Of a stretch of DNA of 64,000 bases, positions 17,206 through 27,894 are shown in pieces; position 1 is the first letter of the stretch, and each line of letters opens with the position of its first letter. Under the pieces are notes generated by a model. That model saw only the letters and a program-made list of their open reading frames with translations. It searched no databases and was not told where the DNA came from. Origin of the DNA: Cohnella sp. CFH 77786 (lineage in GTDB: Bacteria; Bacillota; Bacilli; Paenibacillales; Paenibacillaceae); contig NZ_WJIB01000001.1 of assembly GCF_019400745.1 (NCBI RefSeq), positions 124,001 through 188,000 of the forward strand. Direction: 5' to 3'. A program made the position numbers and the translations under genes.

Positions 17206-18597
17206 TTACAGAATATATTGACTTAAATCGCGGTTGCTTGCAATGGTAGCCAGCTTCTCCCGGACATATTCCGGGGTGATGCTCATTTGTTCCAGCTGCA
17301 GCTCGGGCGCCTCGAAGGACAAATCCTCCAGAAGCTTCTCCAGCAGCGTGTGAAGACGGCGGGCGCCGATATTCTCCGTGTTGCGGTTCACTTCCTGGGC
17401 CATGCGGGCGATTTCGGCGATGGCGGGCTCCGTGAATTCGATCCGGATGCCCTCGGTTTCGAGAAGGGCCGTATATTGCTTGGTCAGCGCGTTCTGGGGT
17501 TCCGTCAGGATCCGGACGAAGTCCTCGTCGGTCAGGCTGCTCAGCTCCACGCGGATCGGAAACCGTCCCTGCAGCTCAGGGATGAGGTCGGACGGTTTGG
17601 CGATATGGAACGCCCCGGCGGCCACGAACAGAATGAAGTCGGTCTTCACGGGACCGTATTTGGTCATGACCGTCGAACCTTCGACGATCGGGAGGATGTC
17701 CCTCTGCACGCCTTCGCGGGAGACGTCGGGGCCTTGCCCGCGGCCGGCGCTCGCGATTTTGTCGATCTCGTCGATGAAGATGATGCCGGACTGCTCCGCT
17801 CTCCGTACCGATTCCGAAATGACATCGTCCATGTCGATCAGCTTGTTCGCTTCTTCCTGGATGAGAACCTTGCGGGCTTCCTTCACCGGCAGCCGGCGTT
17901 TCTTGCGCCGTTTCGGCAGGAATTGGCCGAGCATCTCCTGCATGTTGCCCAGCTGCTCCTGTCCGGGGCCCGCGAGCAAGTCCAGCATCGGAGGGGCCGC
18001 GTCCTCCACCTCGATTTCCACGATGTCGTTCTCGAGGCTGCCGGCCTCCAGCTTCTCCTTGGCTTCCCGGCGTTTGGCCTGCAGGGTGGGATCGGGCGCT
18101 TCGGCTTCTTCCGCCGCTCCGTTGTTCCCTCCGCCGAACAGCATTTCAAGCGGGTTGCGCTGGGGCCTGGATTTGGCCGGAGACGGGACCAGCAGCTCCG
18201 CCAGCCGTTCGGTGGCGGCCCGCTCCGCTTTGTCGCGGACTTTCTCCGTACGCTCTTCCTTGACCATGCGGATGGCCGTCTCGACCAGGTCCCGGACCAT
18301 CGATTCGACGTCGCGTCCGACATATCCGACTTCGGTGAACTTAGTCGCTTCGACTTTAATGAACGGCGCGTGCACCAATTTGGCGAGGCGTCTCGCGATC
18401 TCCGTTTTGCCGACGCCGGTCGGGCCGATCATGAGGATGTTTTTGGGGACGATCTCGTCCCTCAGCCCCTCTTCCAGGCGGCTGCGGCGGTAACGGTTGC
18501 GGAGCGCGACCGCGACGGAGCGCTTCGCCTGCTTCTGTCCCACGATGTATTTGTCAAGCTCCGCCACGATTTGGCGAGGCGTCAAATTTTCGCTCAT
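17206..18597 (-). CDS. hslU: ATPase subunit of HslUV (ClpYQ) protease
   Basis: AAA+ unfoldase that feeds substrates to HslV. The 463 residues start with the typical [16 protein letters not shown]; Walker A GPTGVGKT is at 58-65 and Walker [10 protein letters not shown] is intact. The variable I domain (about 125-235) is acidic. The C-terminal tail ends SQYIL, the terminus that docks into HslV. A copy of the dispersed hairpin element (18622-18660) lies just upstream of its SD (GGGAGG). Confidence 0.97.
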   Translation of the reverse strand: MSENLTPRQIVAELDKYIVGQKQAKRSVAVALRNRYRRSRLEEGLRDEIVPKNILMIGPTGVGKTEIARRLAKLVHAPFIKVEATKFTEVGYVGRDVESMVRDLVETAIRMVKEERTEKVRDKAERAATERLAELLVPSPAKSRPQRNPLEMLFGGGNNGAAEEAEAPDPTLQAKRREAKEKLEAGSLENDIVEIEVEDAAPPMLDLLAGPGQEQLGNMQEMLGQFLPKRRKKRRLPVKEARKVLIQEEANKLIDMDDVISESVRRAEQSGIIFIDEIDKIASAGRGQGPDVSREGVQRDILPIVEGSTVMTKYGPVKTDFILFVAAGAFHIAKPSDLIPELQGRFPIRVELSSLTDEDFVRILTEPQNALTKQYTALLETEGIRIEFTEPAIAEIARMAQEVNRNTENIGARRLHTLLEKLLEDLSFEAPELQLEQMSITPEYVREKLATIASNRDLSQYIL

Positions 18598-18621
18598 GGT
18601 CCTCTACCTCCCTGTTCTCAG

Positions 18622-18660
18622 CCCAAAAAGTGAAGTTAAGCTTCAAAGCGAATCCCGGTT
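18622..18660 (-). repeat. dispersed leader element, copy 1 (incomplete), upstream of hslU
   Basis: Shares CCCAAAAAGTGAAGTTAAGC and the following CTTCAAAGCGAATCC with copies at 39475 and 55781. The distal CTTTT...GGGG arm is missing, so the outer hairpin cannot form here. It is 25 bases upstream of the hslU start in a 229-base spacer that otherwise shows nothing I recognise. Confidence 0.6.
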
Positions 18661-18826
18661 CAATCTCCGTCGAGTCGATGCACATGCGGCTAAGCGACGA
18701 TAGATCCATGCATTACTCCGACGGTTCGGCCCTTCGGCGGCTGAATGATGCAAGATCTAAGGTTAACTCGGCTTTCCTTCGAAAAATCAAACCCACGACT
18801 GCATTTCCGTCAATCGAGTTTTCCCG

Positions 18827-19369
18827 TTATATTTCCTCGACGACCAGGTTGTCGTTCGTGAACACGCAAATCTCGGCCGCCACCTGCAACGATGAACGCG
18901 CGATTTCCTTCGCCTCCATCTGGGGCGCGTGCCGTTTCAACGCGCGGGCCGCCGCGAGCGCGAAGCTGCCTCCCGAACCGATGGCCAGAATTCCGTCGTC
19001 CGGCTCGATCACCTCGCCGTTGCCCGACAACAGCAGCATGCCGGTGGCGTCGACGACGATCATCATCGCCTCCAGTCGACGAAGCACCCGGTCGGAGCGC
19101 CAGTCCTTGGCCAGCTCTACCGCCGCGCGCTGGAGATTCCCATGGTGCTCCTCCAGCTTACCTTCGAACTTCTCGAAGAGGGTGATCGCATCCGCCACGG
19201 AGCCTGCGAAACCGGCCAGCACTTGTCCGCGGTAGAGTCTTCGCACCTTTTTGGCCGTATGCTTCATGACCATGCTGTTGCCGAACGTCACTTGGCCGTC
19301 TCCCGCGATCGCGCCTTTGCCGTTGTGCCGGACCGCGCAAATCGTAGTGGCGTGAAATTGACCGCTCAT
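18827..19369 (-). CDS. hslV: peptidase subunit of HslUV (ClpQ/CodW)
   Basis: Proteolytic core of the ClpYQ protease. The 180 residues start [13 protein letters not shown]; other family marks are [17 protein letters not shown], and [14 protein letters not shown]. As in B. subtilis ClpQ, a Ser follows the initiator Met instead of the Thr1 used by most HslV proteins, so it may act as an N-terminal serine protease; the extension before the TT pair is one residue longer than in B. subtilis. Start chosen at the ATG with AGAGGAGG upstream; a longer frame reaches 19435 without SD. Confidence 0.95.
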   Translation of the reverse strand: MSGQFHATTICAVRHNGKGAIAGDGQVTFGNSMVMKHTAKKVRRLYRGQVLAGFAGSVADAITLFEKFEGKLEEHHGNLQRAAVELAKDWRSDRVLRRLEAMMIVVDATGMLLLSGNGEVIEPDDGILAIGSGGSFALAAARALKRHAPQMEAKEIARSSLQVAAEICVFTNDNLVVEEI

Positions 19370-19542
19370 CGTTTTCTCCTCCTCTAATAGGGAGTTTGAC
19401 GTGCAATAGGAAGTTTGAAGAAGACAGACCTTCACCGCTCAAACTCTCACCGCTCGAGGGCCGGATTGCCCATATGCCAAGCCGGCGCAAGGCTATCGGC
19501 CCGCCGTCCATGGTATGCCTTCGCTTTTCCGTGAACGCGCCG

Positions 19543-19578
19543 AAGCAGCGGGGGTCCCTGGACCCGCAGCCGCTGCTT
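19543..19578 (-). terminator. hairpin directly after trmFO
   Basis: AAGCAGCGG (9 bp) pairs with CCGCTGCTT, with an inner GGGTCC/GGACCC stem and a bulge. It begins at the trmFO stop. No T tract follows, so it is more likely an mRNA-end or processing hairpin than a full terminator. The remaining spacer to hslV (208 bases) has no gene. Confidence 0.4.
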
Positions 19579-20918
19579 CATACGGTCGGAACGTTTGCAA
19601 CTGGGTGCAGATCCCGGGCGAACGCGTCGATATTCGCAAGCGCCCGCTCCGCGATCGAATCGTTCTTCTCTTTCTTGCTGCGGACACGCCGTCCGAGCGG
19701 CGGAAACAAGCCGAAATTGGCGTTCATCGGCTGGAAGTGCCGGAAATCCGCCGTCGTGATGTAATGCGCCATGCTCCCGAGCGTCGTTTCCGGGGGCAGC
19801 GTCAGCGGCTCCAGCCCCCTGGCCAGCCGTCCGGCGTTAATCCCCGCGATGAGTCCCGACGCGGCCGATTCGACATATCCTTCGACTCCCGTCATCTGAC
19901 CCGCGAAGAACAGGTTCGGACTGCGTTTGAATTGGTAGGTGGGCAGCAGAAGCCGCGGGGAATTGATGAACGTATTGCGGTGCATGACGCCGTAACGGAC
20001 GAATTCCGCTTCTGCGAGGCCGGGGATCAAGCCGAACACGCGCTTCTGCTCCCCCCACTTCAGATGCGTCTGGAAACCCACCAGATTGTACAGCGTGCCC
20101 GCCGCGTTATCCTGGCGCAGCTGCACGACGGCGTGGGGCTGTTTCCCGGTGCGGGGGTCGGTCAGCCCGACCGGCTTCATCGGCCCGAACAGCACCGTCT
20201 GCTTGCCGCGTTTGGCCATGACTTCGATCGGCATGCAGCCTTCGAAGTACATCTCCTTCTCGAACTCTTTGATCTCGGCCGTTTCCGCCGTGATCAACGC
20301 TTCGTAGAAAGCTTCGAACTCCTCTTCGTTCATCGGGCAATTCAGATAGGCGGCTTCTCCTTTGTCATATCGGGACGCAAGGAAAACCCGCTCCATGTCG
20401 ATGGAGTCCTTCTCGACGATCGGCGCAGCCGCGTCGTAGAAGTAAAAATACTCCTCCCCGAGCAGCTCCTGGATTTCACGGGAAAGATCCGGGGATGTGA
20501 GCGGTCCGGTCGCGAGGACCGTGATGCCGTCCTGGGGAATGGCCGATATCTCTTCGTTCACCACCGTGACAAGCGGGTGCTCCCGCAGCCGGGCCGTCAC
20601 TTCGCCCGAGAAACCGTCGCGGTCCACCGCGAGCGCGCCCCCCGCCGGTACGGCGTTCCGGTCCGCCGCGGACAGGATCAGCGAACGGAGACGGCGCATC
20701 TCTTCCTTCAAAACGCCCACGGCGTTCGTCAACCCGTTTGCCCGTAGGCTGTTGCTGCACACCAGCTCGGCGAACCGGTCCGTGTGATGGGCGGGGGTAC
20801 GGCGAACGGGGCGCATTTCGTAAAGCGTGACGGGCACGCCTTGCGAGGCGATCTGCCATGCGGCCTCGCTTCCGGCCAGTCCGGCTCCGACGACCGTCAC
20901 GCGCTGATGTTCGTTCAC
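19578..20918 (-). CDS. trmFO: methylenetetrahydrofolate-tRNA (uracil-5-)-methyltransferase TrmFO
   Basis: Folate- and FAD-dependent enzyme making m5U54 in tRNA. The 446 residues start with the dinucleotide fold [18 protein letters not shown] (GAGLAG about 11-16), followed by [20 protein letters not shown] and, near the C terminus, [19 protein letters not shown], both diagnostic. Start codon GTG with AAGGAGG. It is 19 bases after topA. In many Bacilli xerC/codV comes next, but here hslV does. Confidence 0.97.
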   Translation of the reverse strand: MNEHQRVTVVGAGLAGSEAAWQIASQGVPVTLYEMRPVRRTPAHHTDRFAELVCSNSLRANGLTNAVGVLKEEMRRLRSLILSAADRNAVPAGGALAVDRDGFSGEVTARLREHPLVTVVNEEISAIPQDGITVLATGPLTSPDLSREIQELLGEEYFYFYDAAAPIVEKDSIDMERVFLASRYDKGEAAYLNCPMNEEEFEAFYEALITAETAEIKEFEKEMYFEGCMPIEVMAKRGKQTVLFGPMKPVGLTDPRTGKQPHAVVQLRQDNAAGTLYNLVGFQTHLKWGEQKRVFGLIPGLAEAEFVRYGVMHRNTFINSPRLLLPTYQFKRSPNLFFAGQMTGVEGYVESAASGLIAGINAGRLARGLEPLTLPPETTLGSMAHYITTADFRHFQPMNANFGLFPPLGRRVRSKKEKNDSIAERALANIDAFARDLHPVANVPTV

Positions 20919-20937
20919 GGATTCTTCCTCCTTGGTG

Positions 20938-23040
20938 CTATTCCGCCGCTTCGTCCGCTTCCGGGGCGGGTTCGTCGTGGGCGCATGCGGTACAATGCCA
21001 AGTCACGTTGCCGCGGCTCCGTTTCTCCACCATCATGCCGCCGCAGTCGGGGCAAGGCTTCGCCACCGGTTTGTCCCAGGACACGTAATCGCACTCGGGA
21101 TACCGGTCGCATCCGTAGAACAGACGCCCCTTCTTGCTGCGCCGCTCGACGATTTGGCCTTTGCCGCATTTCTGGCATCCGACGCCCGTATCCTTGACGA
21201 TCGGCTTCGTGTTCCGGCATTCCGGAAACCCGGAGCAGGCGAGGAATTTGCCGAAGCGGCCCATTTTGTACACCATCGGATTGCCGCATTTGTCGCACAA
21301 TTCGCCGGACGGCTCGTCGCGGATTTCGACTTCCTTCATTTCGTCTTCCGCCACGGTCAGCCTTTTCTCGAACGATTTGTAGAAATCGCCGATGACCTGA
21401 ACCCAGTTCTCTTCGCCTTCCTCGACATGGTCGAGATCGTCTTCCATGCGGGCGGTGAATTCGGCGTCGAGAATTTCCGGGAAAAACTCCTCCATCAGCT
21501 GAATGACCAGCTCCCCGAGCTCGGTCGGCACGAATTTCTTGTCCTCGATCGCGACGTAATTGCGTTTCTGGATCGTTTCCAGCGTCGGGGCGTACGTGCT
21601 GGGGCGACCGATGCCCAGCTCCTCCAGAGTCCGCACGAGACGGGCTTCCGTGTAGCGGGGAGGCGGTTGGGTAAAATGCTGCTTCGGATCGATTTGCGCA
21701 GCCGTTATGGTCTCGCCGGTTTGGAGCGGCGGGAGCAGCCGCTCTTCCTCCGTCGATCCGTCGTCGTTCCCTTCCACGTAAATCTTCATGAATCCGGGAA
21801 ACTTCAGCTTCGAACCGACGGCACGGAATTGGACCGGCCCGTTGATCAAATCCACGGTCATCGTGTCCAGCACGGCGGAAGCCATCTGGCTGGCTACGAA
21901 ACGTTCCCAAACCAGTTTATACAGCCGATGCTGATCGCGAGACAAATAGGGCTTCACGGCATCCGGATCCCTCAGCACGGACGTAGGCCGGATCGCTTCG
22001 TGGGCGTCCTGGGCGTTCGAATTTTTCTTCGTGTAGACGCGCGGCGTATCCGGAACGTAAGGCGCCCCGTACCGCGCCGAAATGAATTCCTTGGCCTCTT
22101 CTTGAGCGACGGGCGAGATGCGGGTGGAATCCGTGCGCATGTAAGTGATGAGACCGACCGTGCCTTCTTTGCCGAGATCGACGCCCTCATACAGCTGTTG
22201 GGCGACCTGCATCGTTTTGGCGGCGCGGAAATTGAGCTTGCGCGCCGCTTCCTGCTGGAGCGAGCTGGTGATAAACGGAGGGGCCGGATGGCGCTGCCGC
22301 TCCTTCTCTTTCACTTCGCCGACGGTGAAAGGCGCGTTCCCGATCAGGGAGAGCACTTCCTTCACGTCGGCTTCGCTCCCCAGGTCCTTCTTGTCTCCGT
22401 TCAGAGAATGGAACTTCGCTTCGAACGCGGCGCCCTCTTTCATCAAATGCGCGGTGATGCTCCAGTATTCTTCGGGCACGAACGCCTTGATCTCGTTCTC
22501 CCGGTCGATGATCAATTTCACCGCTACCGATTGTACGCGCCCGGCGCTGAGACCTTTCTTGACTTTCTTCCACAGCAGCGGGCTGATCTTGTACCCGACC
22601 AGGCGGTCCAGCACGCGGCGCGCTTGCTGCGCGTTGACCAAATCCATGTCGATCGGCCGGGGAGACTTGAAGGCGTCTTTCACCGCTTGCTTCGTGATTT
22701 CGTTGAAGACGACGCGGCAAGCATCCTTCTCGTCGAGCTCCAGGTAATGCGCCAAATGCCAGGCGATCGCTTCGCCCTCCCTGTCGGGGTCGGCCGCGAG
22801 ATACACTTTTTTCACCTTTTTGCTGGCGTCCTTCAATTCCTTGAGTACGTTGCCTTTGCCCCGTATCGTGATGTATTTCGGTTGAAACTCGTTTTCGATT
22901 TCTACGCCGATCTGGCTTTTGGGCAAATCGCGAATGTGGCCCATGGATGCCTTGACGATAAACTTGCTGCCCAAATATTTGCCGATCGTCTTGGCTTTGG
23001 CCGGGGATTCCACGATGACGAGCGAATCCGCCACATTCAT
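20938..23040 (-). CDS. topA: DNA topoisomerase I
   Basis: Type IA topoisomerase that relaxes negative supercoils. The 700 residues have the Toprim part ([32 protein letters not shown]), catalytic Tyr300 in [12 protein letters not shown], and three C-terminal zinc-finger units starting CDKCG, CQKCG and CPDCG. ATG at 23040 is used; the GTG two codons later also has a good SD distance and gives a better match to the B. subtilis N terminus. First gene of the codY operon; a possible promoter lies in the 252-base spacer to dprA. Confidence 0.97.
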   Translation of the reverse strand: MNVADSLVIVESPAKAKTIGKYLGSKFIVKASMGHIRDLPKSQIGVEIENEFQPKYITIRGKGNVLKELKDASKKVKKVYLAADPDREGEAIAWHLAHYLELDEKDACRVVFNEITKQAVKDAFKSPRPIDMDLVNAQQARRVLDRLVGYKISPLLWKKVKKGLSAGRVQSVAVKLIIDRENEIKAFVPEEYWSITAHLMKEGAAFEAKFHSLNGDKKDLGSEADVKEVLSLIGNAPFTVGEVKEKERQRHPAPPFITSSLQQEAARKLNFRAAKTMQVAQQLYEGVDLGKEGTVGLITYMRTDSTRISPVAQEEAKEFISARYGAPYVPDTPRVYTKKNSNAQDAHEAIRPTSVLRDPDAVKPYLSRDQHRLYKLVWERFVASQMASAVLDTMTVDLINGPVQFRAVGSKLKFPGFMKIYVEGNDDGSTEEERLLPPLQTGETITAAQIDPKQHFTQPPPRYTEARLVRTLEELGIGRPSTYAPTLETIQKRNYVAIEDKKFVPTELGELVIQLMEEFFPEILDAEFTARMEDDLDHVEEGEENWVQVIGDFYKSFEKRLTVAEDEMKEVEIRDEPSGELCDKCGNPMVYKMGRFGKFLACSGFPECRNTKPIVKDTGVGCQKCGKGQIVERRSKKGRLFYGCDRYPECDYVSWDKPVAKPCPDCGGMMVEKRSRGNVTWHCTACAHDEPAPEADEAAE

Positions 23041-23292
23041 TCCTCCTCTCCTGCGGTGGGCGGCGGCCCCCCGGCCGAGACGAGCGGCCTGAGGGGGTTA
23101 TGCACGGTGCCGGGATTCTGTAGAACCCTTCATGATTAATAGTTAGCATATACGTTCTTCGAGGCCAACGCAAACGCCATGGCGAAGCCGGTTTGCGCAT
23201 CGCTTCTTCGCACACATCGTACAGCATCCTGTACGGCCCGGTCAAATCCCGCGCGTATCGCCTCTCCCGGATACCCGCCGGAAGCGAAGCGT

Positions 23293-24402
23293 TCAGAGCG
23301 CCCCGTACACCGACCCGGGAAATCGCTGGATCTTCTTCTTGATCTCCAGGGACAGCAATATCGAATGCAGCATCCCGAGCGCGAAGCCCGTATCCGCGGC
23401 CAGCTCGTCGACGGTCCGGGGGTCTTCGAGCAGCAGCCGGTAAACGGCGTCCTCTTCTTCGTTCACGGCATCCGCCGGATCGGCTTGGCGTCCGTTATCA
23501 TCCTCATCTTCGTCCTCGAGATGTGATCGAAAGCGGCCGACCACGTCCTCCGGCACGAGCGCCGGGTCCGCCGTTCCGTCCTGCAGCATGGCCATGCCTC
23601 CGAGACTTCGCGGGGAAGTGACGGGCCCGGGTATGACGAAGACGGGGCGCTCCGCTTCGATGGCATCTTTGGCCGTAATCAAGGCGCCGCTGTCCTTCGG
23701 GGCTTCCGCCACGAGCACGGCGAGCGAGAGCCCGGCAATGATCCGGTTGCGCGCCGGAAACATGCCGGTATGGTAGGGGGTACCCGGGGGCGCTTCGGAG
23801 AGGAGAAGGCCTTTGCGGGCGATCTCCTGATACAGCTGCCGGTTCTCCGGAGGATAAATCCGGTCCACCGGCAATCCCAGCACCGCGACGGTTCCGCCGG
23901 CCCGGTTCAAAGCCCCCTTATGCGCGCAAGTATCGATCCCCTTTGCCAGGCCGCTGATCACCGCGAAGCCCCGATCGGCGAACGCGGCCGAGAAAAGTTC
24001 GGTTACGTGTTTCCCGTAGGCGGTGGCGATCCGGGTCCCCACCACCGCGATCGCCGGCCGGGCGATCAGCTCTAGCCGTCCTATATAGTAGAGAACGGGA
24101 GGCGGATCCCCCGTCCGCCGGAGCAGCAGCGGATAGTCGCGATCCGCCCACGTGATCACCCCGATGCCGGCCCGACCTAGAAGGTATTGCCTCTCTTCCA
24201 TTCTCGACGGCTCCAGATTGGCCGCAAGAGCTGCCGCCTGCTTCGGCAGAAGCCCGCATTCCCGCAGATCCCCTTCCCTCATCCCGGCTCGAATCGGGTG
24301 CCGTTTGCGGGCTGCCCACAGATCGCGGATCGTTTTCCAGCCGATGCCTTCCGTCTCGTGAAGGGCAACCAATGTTTCACGTGAAATACCACTAGATTCC
24401 AT
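23293..24402 (-). CDS. dprA: DNA-processing protein DprA (Smf)
   Basis: Single-strand DNA-binding RecA loader used in transformation. The 369 residues have an N-terminal helical domain (LVALHETEGIGWKTIRDLW), the Rossmann core (about 90-300) with AVVGTRIATAYGKHVTELFS and the block PARNRIIAGLSLAVLVAEA, an acidic insert (EDEDEDDNG), and a C-terminal winged helix (ending KIQRFPGSVYGAL). The ATG at 24402 has AAAGGAG upstream; the frame is open further up but without SD. It needs its own promoter because a strong terminator lies just upstream. Confidence 0.95.
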   Translation of the reverse strand: MESSGISRETLVALHETEGIGWKTIRDLWAARKRHPIRAGMREGDLRECGLLPKQAAALAANLEPSRMEERQYLLGRAGIGVITWADRDYPLLLRRTGDPPPVLYYIGRLELIARPAIAVVGTRIATAYGKHVTELFSAAFADRGFAVISGLAKGIDTCAHKGALNRAGGTVAVLGLPVDRIYPPENRQLYQEIARKGLLLSEAPPGTPYHTGMFPARNRIIAGLSLAVLVAEAPKDSGALITAKDAIEAERPVFVIPGPVTSPRSLGGMAMLQDGTADPALVPEDVVGRFRSHLEDEDEDDNGRQADPADAVNEEEDAVYRLLLEDPRTVDELAADTGFALGMLHSILLSLEIKKKIQRFPGSVYGAL

Positions 24403-24486
24403 TATAACCACTCCTTTGTATATTATGTCGAAGCGTGCCGAACATAGGACCGGGCAGGCGATGAACGTTTCCGTCGTCCCATGACG

Positions 24487-24533
24487 AAAAAAAGCAGCCC
24501 CCCACACCCCGTACGGGGTGCGGAAGGCTGCTT
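24487..24533 (-). terminator. rho-independent terminator after sucD
   Basis: Minus-strand hairpin AAGCAGCC ... GGCTGCTT with a strong inner ACCCCGTACGGGGT stem, followed by seven T. It ends transcription 64 bases after the sucD stop and isolates sucCD from dprA. Confidence 0.92.
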
Positions 24534-24596
24534 GCCTATCCGGGTTCAAAGCGCATCGGCAGACGCGTATTCGAACGTTATTCGATTAGCGTACCA

Positions 24597-25523
<927 letters not shown>

Positions 25524-25552
25524 GACTTCACACTCCCCGGTTCGTTCTCCTT

Positions 25553-25626
25553 ACATAGGGACCTTTGAGCGGAGCTCAAAGTCTCTCCTGACATAGGGAT
25601 CTTTGAGCGGAGCTCAAAGTCTCTCC
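25553..25626 (-). repeat. duplicated 36-bp hairpin unit between sucC and sucD
   Basis: Two direct copies (25553-25588 and 25591-25626) that differ at one base. Each contains a perfect CTTTGAGC-GGA-GCTCAAAG hairpin. The upstream copy begins at the base after the sucC stop. On the mRNA they would form two tandem stem-loops in front of the sucD ribosome site. Confidence 0.8.
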
Positions 25627-26787
<1,161 letters not shown>

Positions 26788-26894
26788 GGCTCTTGCATCC
26801 TCCCGTTTGCGCGCGTTCTCCCGTGACTTGCGGGCTGGCCGGCCGGCGGCGCGCTCCGTCGTCACGAGGTCAAGCTATGTAACAAACCTCAATC

Positions 26895-26903
26895 ATTGTA
26901 TCA
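26895..26903 (-). promoter_or_regulatory. candidate extended -10 promoter of sucCD
   Basis: Minus-strand TGATACAAT, i.e. TGn plus TACAAT. No good -35 at 16-18 bases. It would start the transcript about 100 bases before sucC. Confidence 0.5.
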
Positions 26904-27321
26904 CTTTTTGTAGAAGTCTTCCTCATATTTTGATGATTTTTTCAGATGCGTTTGGCAATGATTTCATCTGCTTTTGCGATGGATCAACGGACCTTTAGTT
27001 AGCATTTCCAGCCGGAAGAAATCCATCCCATGCGCATGAACATGTCCGCGATCACCCCCCCGCCTTCCCGCGGATCCTCTCCGACTTAAGTCGACCTCCA
27101 TCAACCAAGTATTAGACCTTTGAAACGCCTCGCTCCGGTCACGTTTGGTCGACCGACAAGCTGATTATTGACGGTTGTTTAAAGACCAGCCAGCAGATCG
27201 GCATCAATCCGTCATTGCTTGAGGACGGGTATCTCCGGAAACAAATTCGACTTCAAACAATCTGGCTGCTCTTTTTCCCGAGGTTTCCTTGTGAAAAGGC
27301 GGGAGCGATGCCCTGAATGAG
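26904..27321. other. gene-free stretch between sucC and the 52-bp array
   Basis: No gene, RNA or mobile element recognised. On the plus strand a frame of 66 codons is open from 27116 to 27313 (including TDKLIIDGCLKTSQQIGINP) without a usable start; its composition looks coding-like, so it may be the remains of a gene, but I cannot name the family. Confidence 0.4.
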
Positions 27322-27633
27322 GAGATAAGCTCGCCCGGCGAACTTAACGTGCTGGTAAGCAGGTACCGTGAGTGAGATAAGCTCGCGAGAGGAGCTTAAC
27401 GTGCGGGTACGCAGTAGCCGTGAGTGAGATAAGCTCGCGAGAGGAGCTTAACGTGTTGGCCGGCAGGTGCGGAGGGTGAGATAAGCTCGCCCGGCGAACT
27501 TAACGTGCTGGTAAGCAGGTACCCTGAGTGAGATAAGCTCGCGAGAGGAGCTTAACGTGCGGGTACGCAGTAGCCGTGAGTGAGTTAAGCTTGTCGCCGA
27601 ACATAACGTGCTAACGTGCGGGCACGCAGCCGA
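27322..27633 (+). repeat. array of six 52-bp hairpin repeats
   Basis: Units start at 27322, 27374, 27426, 27478, 27530 and 27582, exactly 52 bases apart. Each begins GAGATAAGCT (GAGTTAAGCT in the last) and contains ...TTAACGTG. Units 1 and 4 differ at one base and units 2 and 5 are identical, so a 156-bp block was duplicated. The hairpin is AAGCTC-GAGCTT in some units and AAGCTCGC-GCGAACTT in others, so pairing is kept while sequence changes. There are no unique spacers. Confidence 0.9.
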
Positions 27634-27783
27634 GGTAGTGGAGGATAAGCCGTAGAGGATAATAGGCGGAAAAAGAGAGGTCTGGTGAGCAAGCCGTTCA
27701 CGATACGTTGCTGCCGCAAACAAGGGGAGGCGGCTTAGAGGGGGCCCTTCCCGTTCATGCCGTGCGAGGACGAATCGCCCTTA

Positions 27784-27812
27784 TTGACAACCCGTGCAGG
27801 CAGACGTAGACT
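27784..27812 (+). promoter_or_regulatory. sigma-A promoter of the yifB-type gene
   Basis: TTGACA (27784-27789), 17-base spacer, TAGACT (27807-27812). It would start about 75 bases before the ATG at 27895. Confidence 0.7.
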
Positions 27813-27894
27813 GAAGGCAATAGAACGAAGCGGACCGGGAAGGAAGCACCTTTCTCCGCCAACGGACACGTTGAGGAGGAGGGTGTTTTTCGTC

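Noticed and set aside
20932-23139. 735-codon plus-strand frame opposite topA
   Set aside because: Antisense shadow of DNA topoisomerase I, which has all motifs intact.
23124-23290. Coding-like minus-strand frame just after dprA (ending SKNVYANY)
   Set aside because: No start codon with SD gives more than about 15 residues; it overlaps the likely topA promoter region.
27322-27633. 52-bp repeats as a CRISPR array or as coding repeats (minus-strand frame 27448-27723)
   Set aside because: No spacers and no cas genes. The frame is only a by-product of the repeat and has no SD or family similarity.
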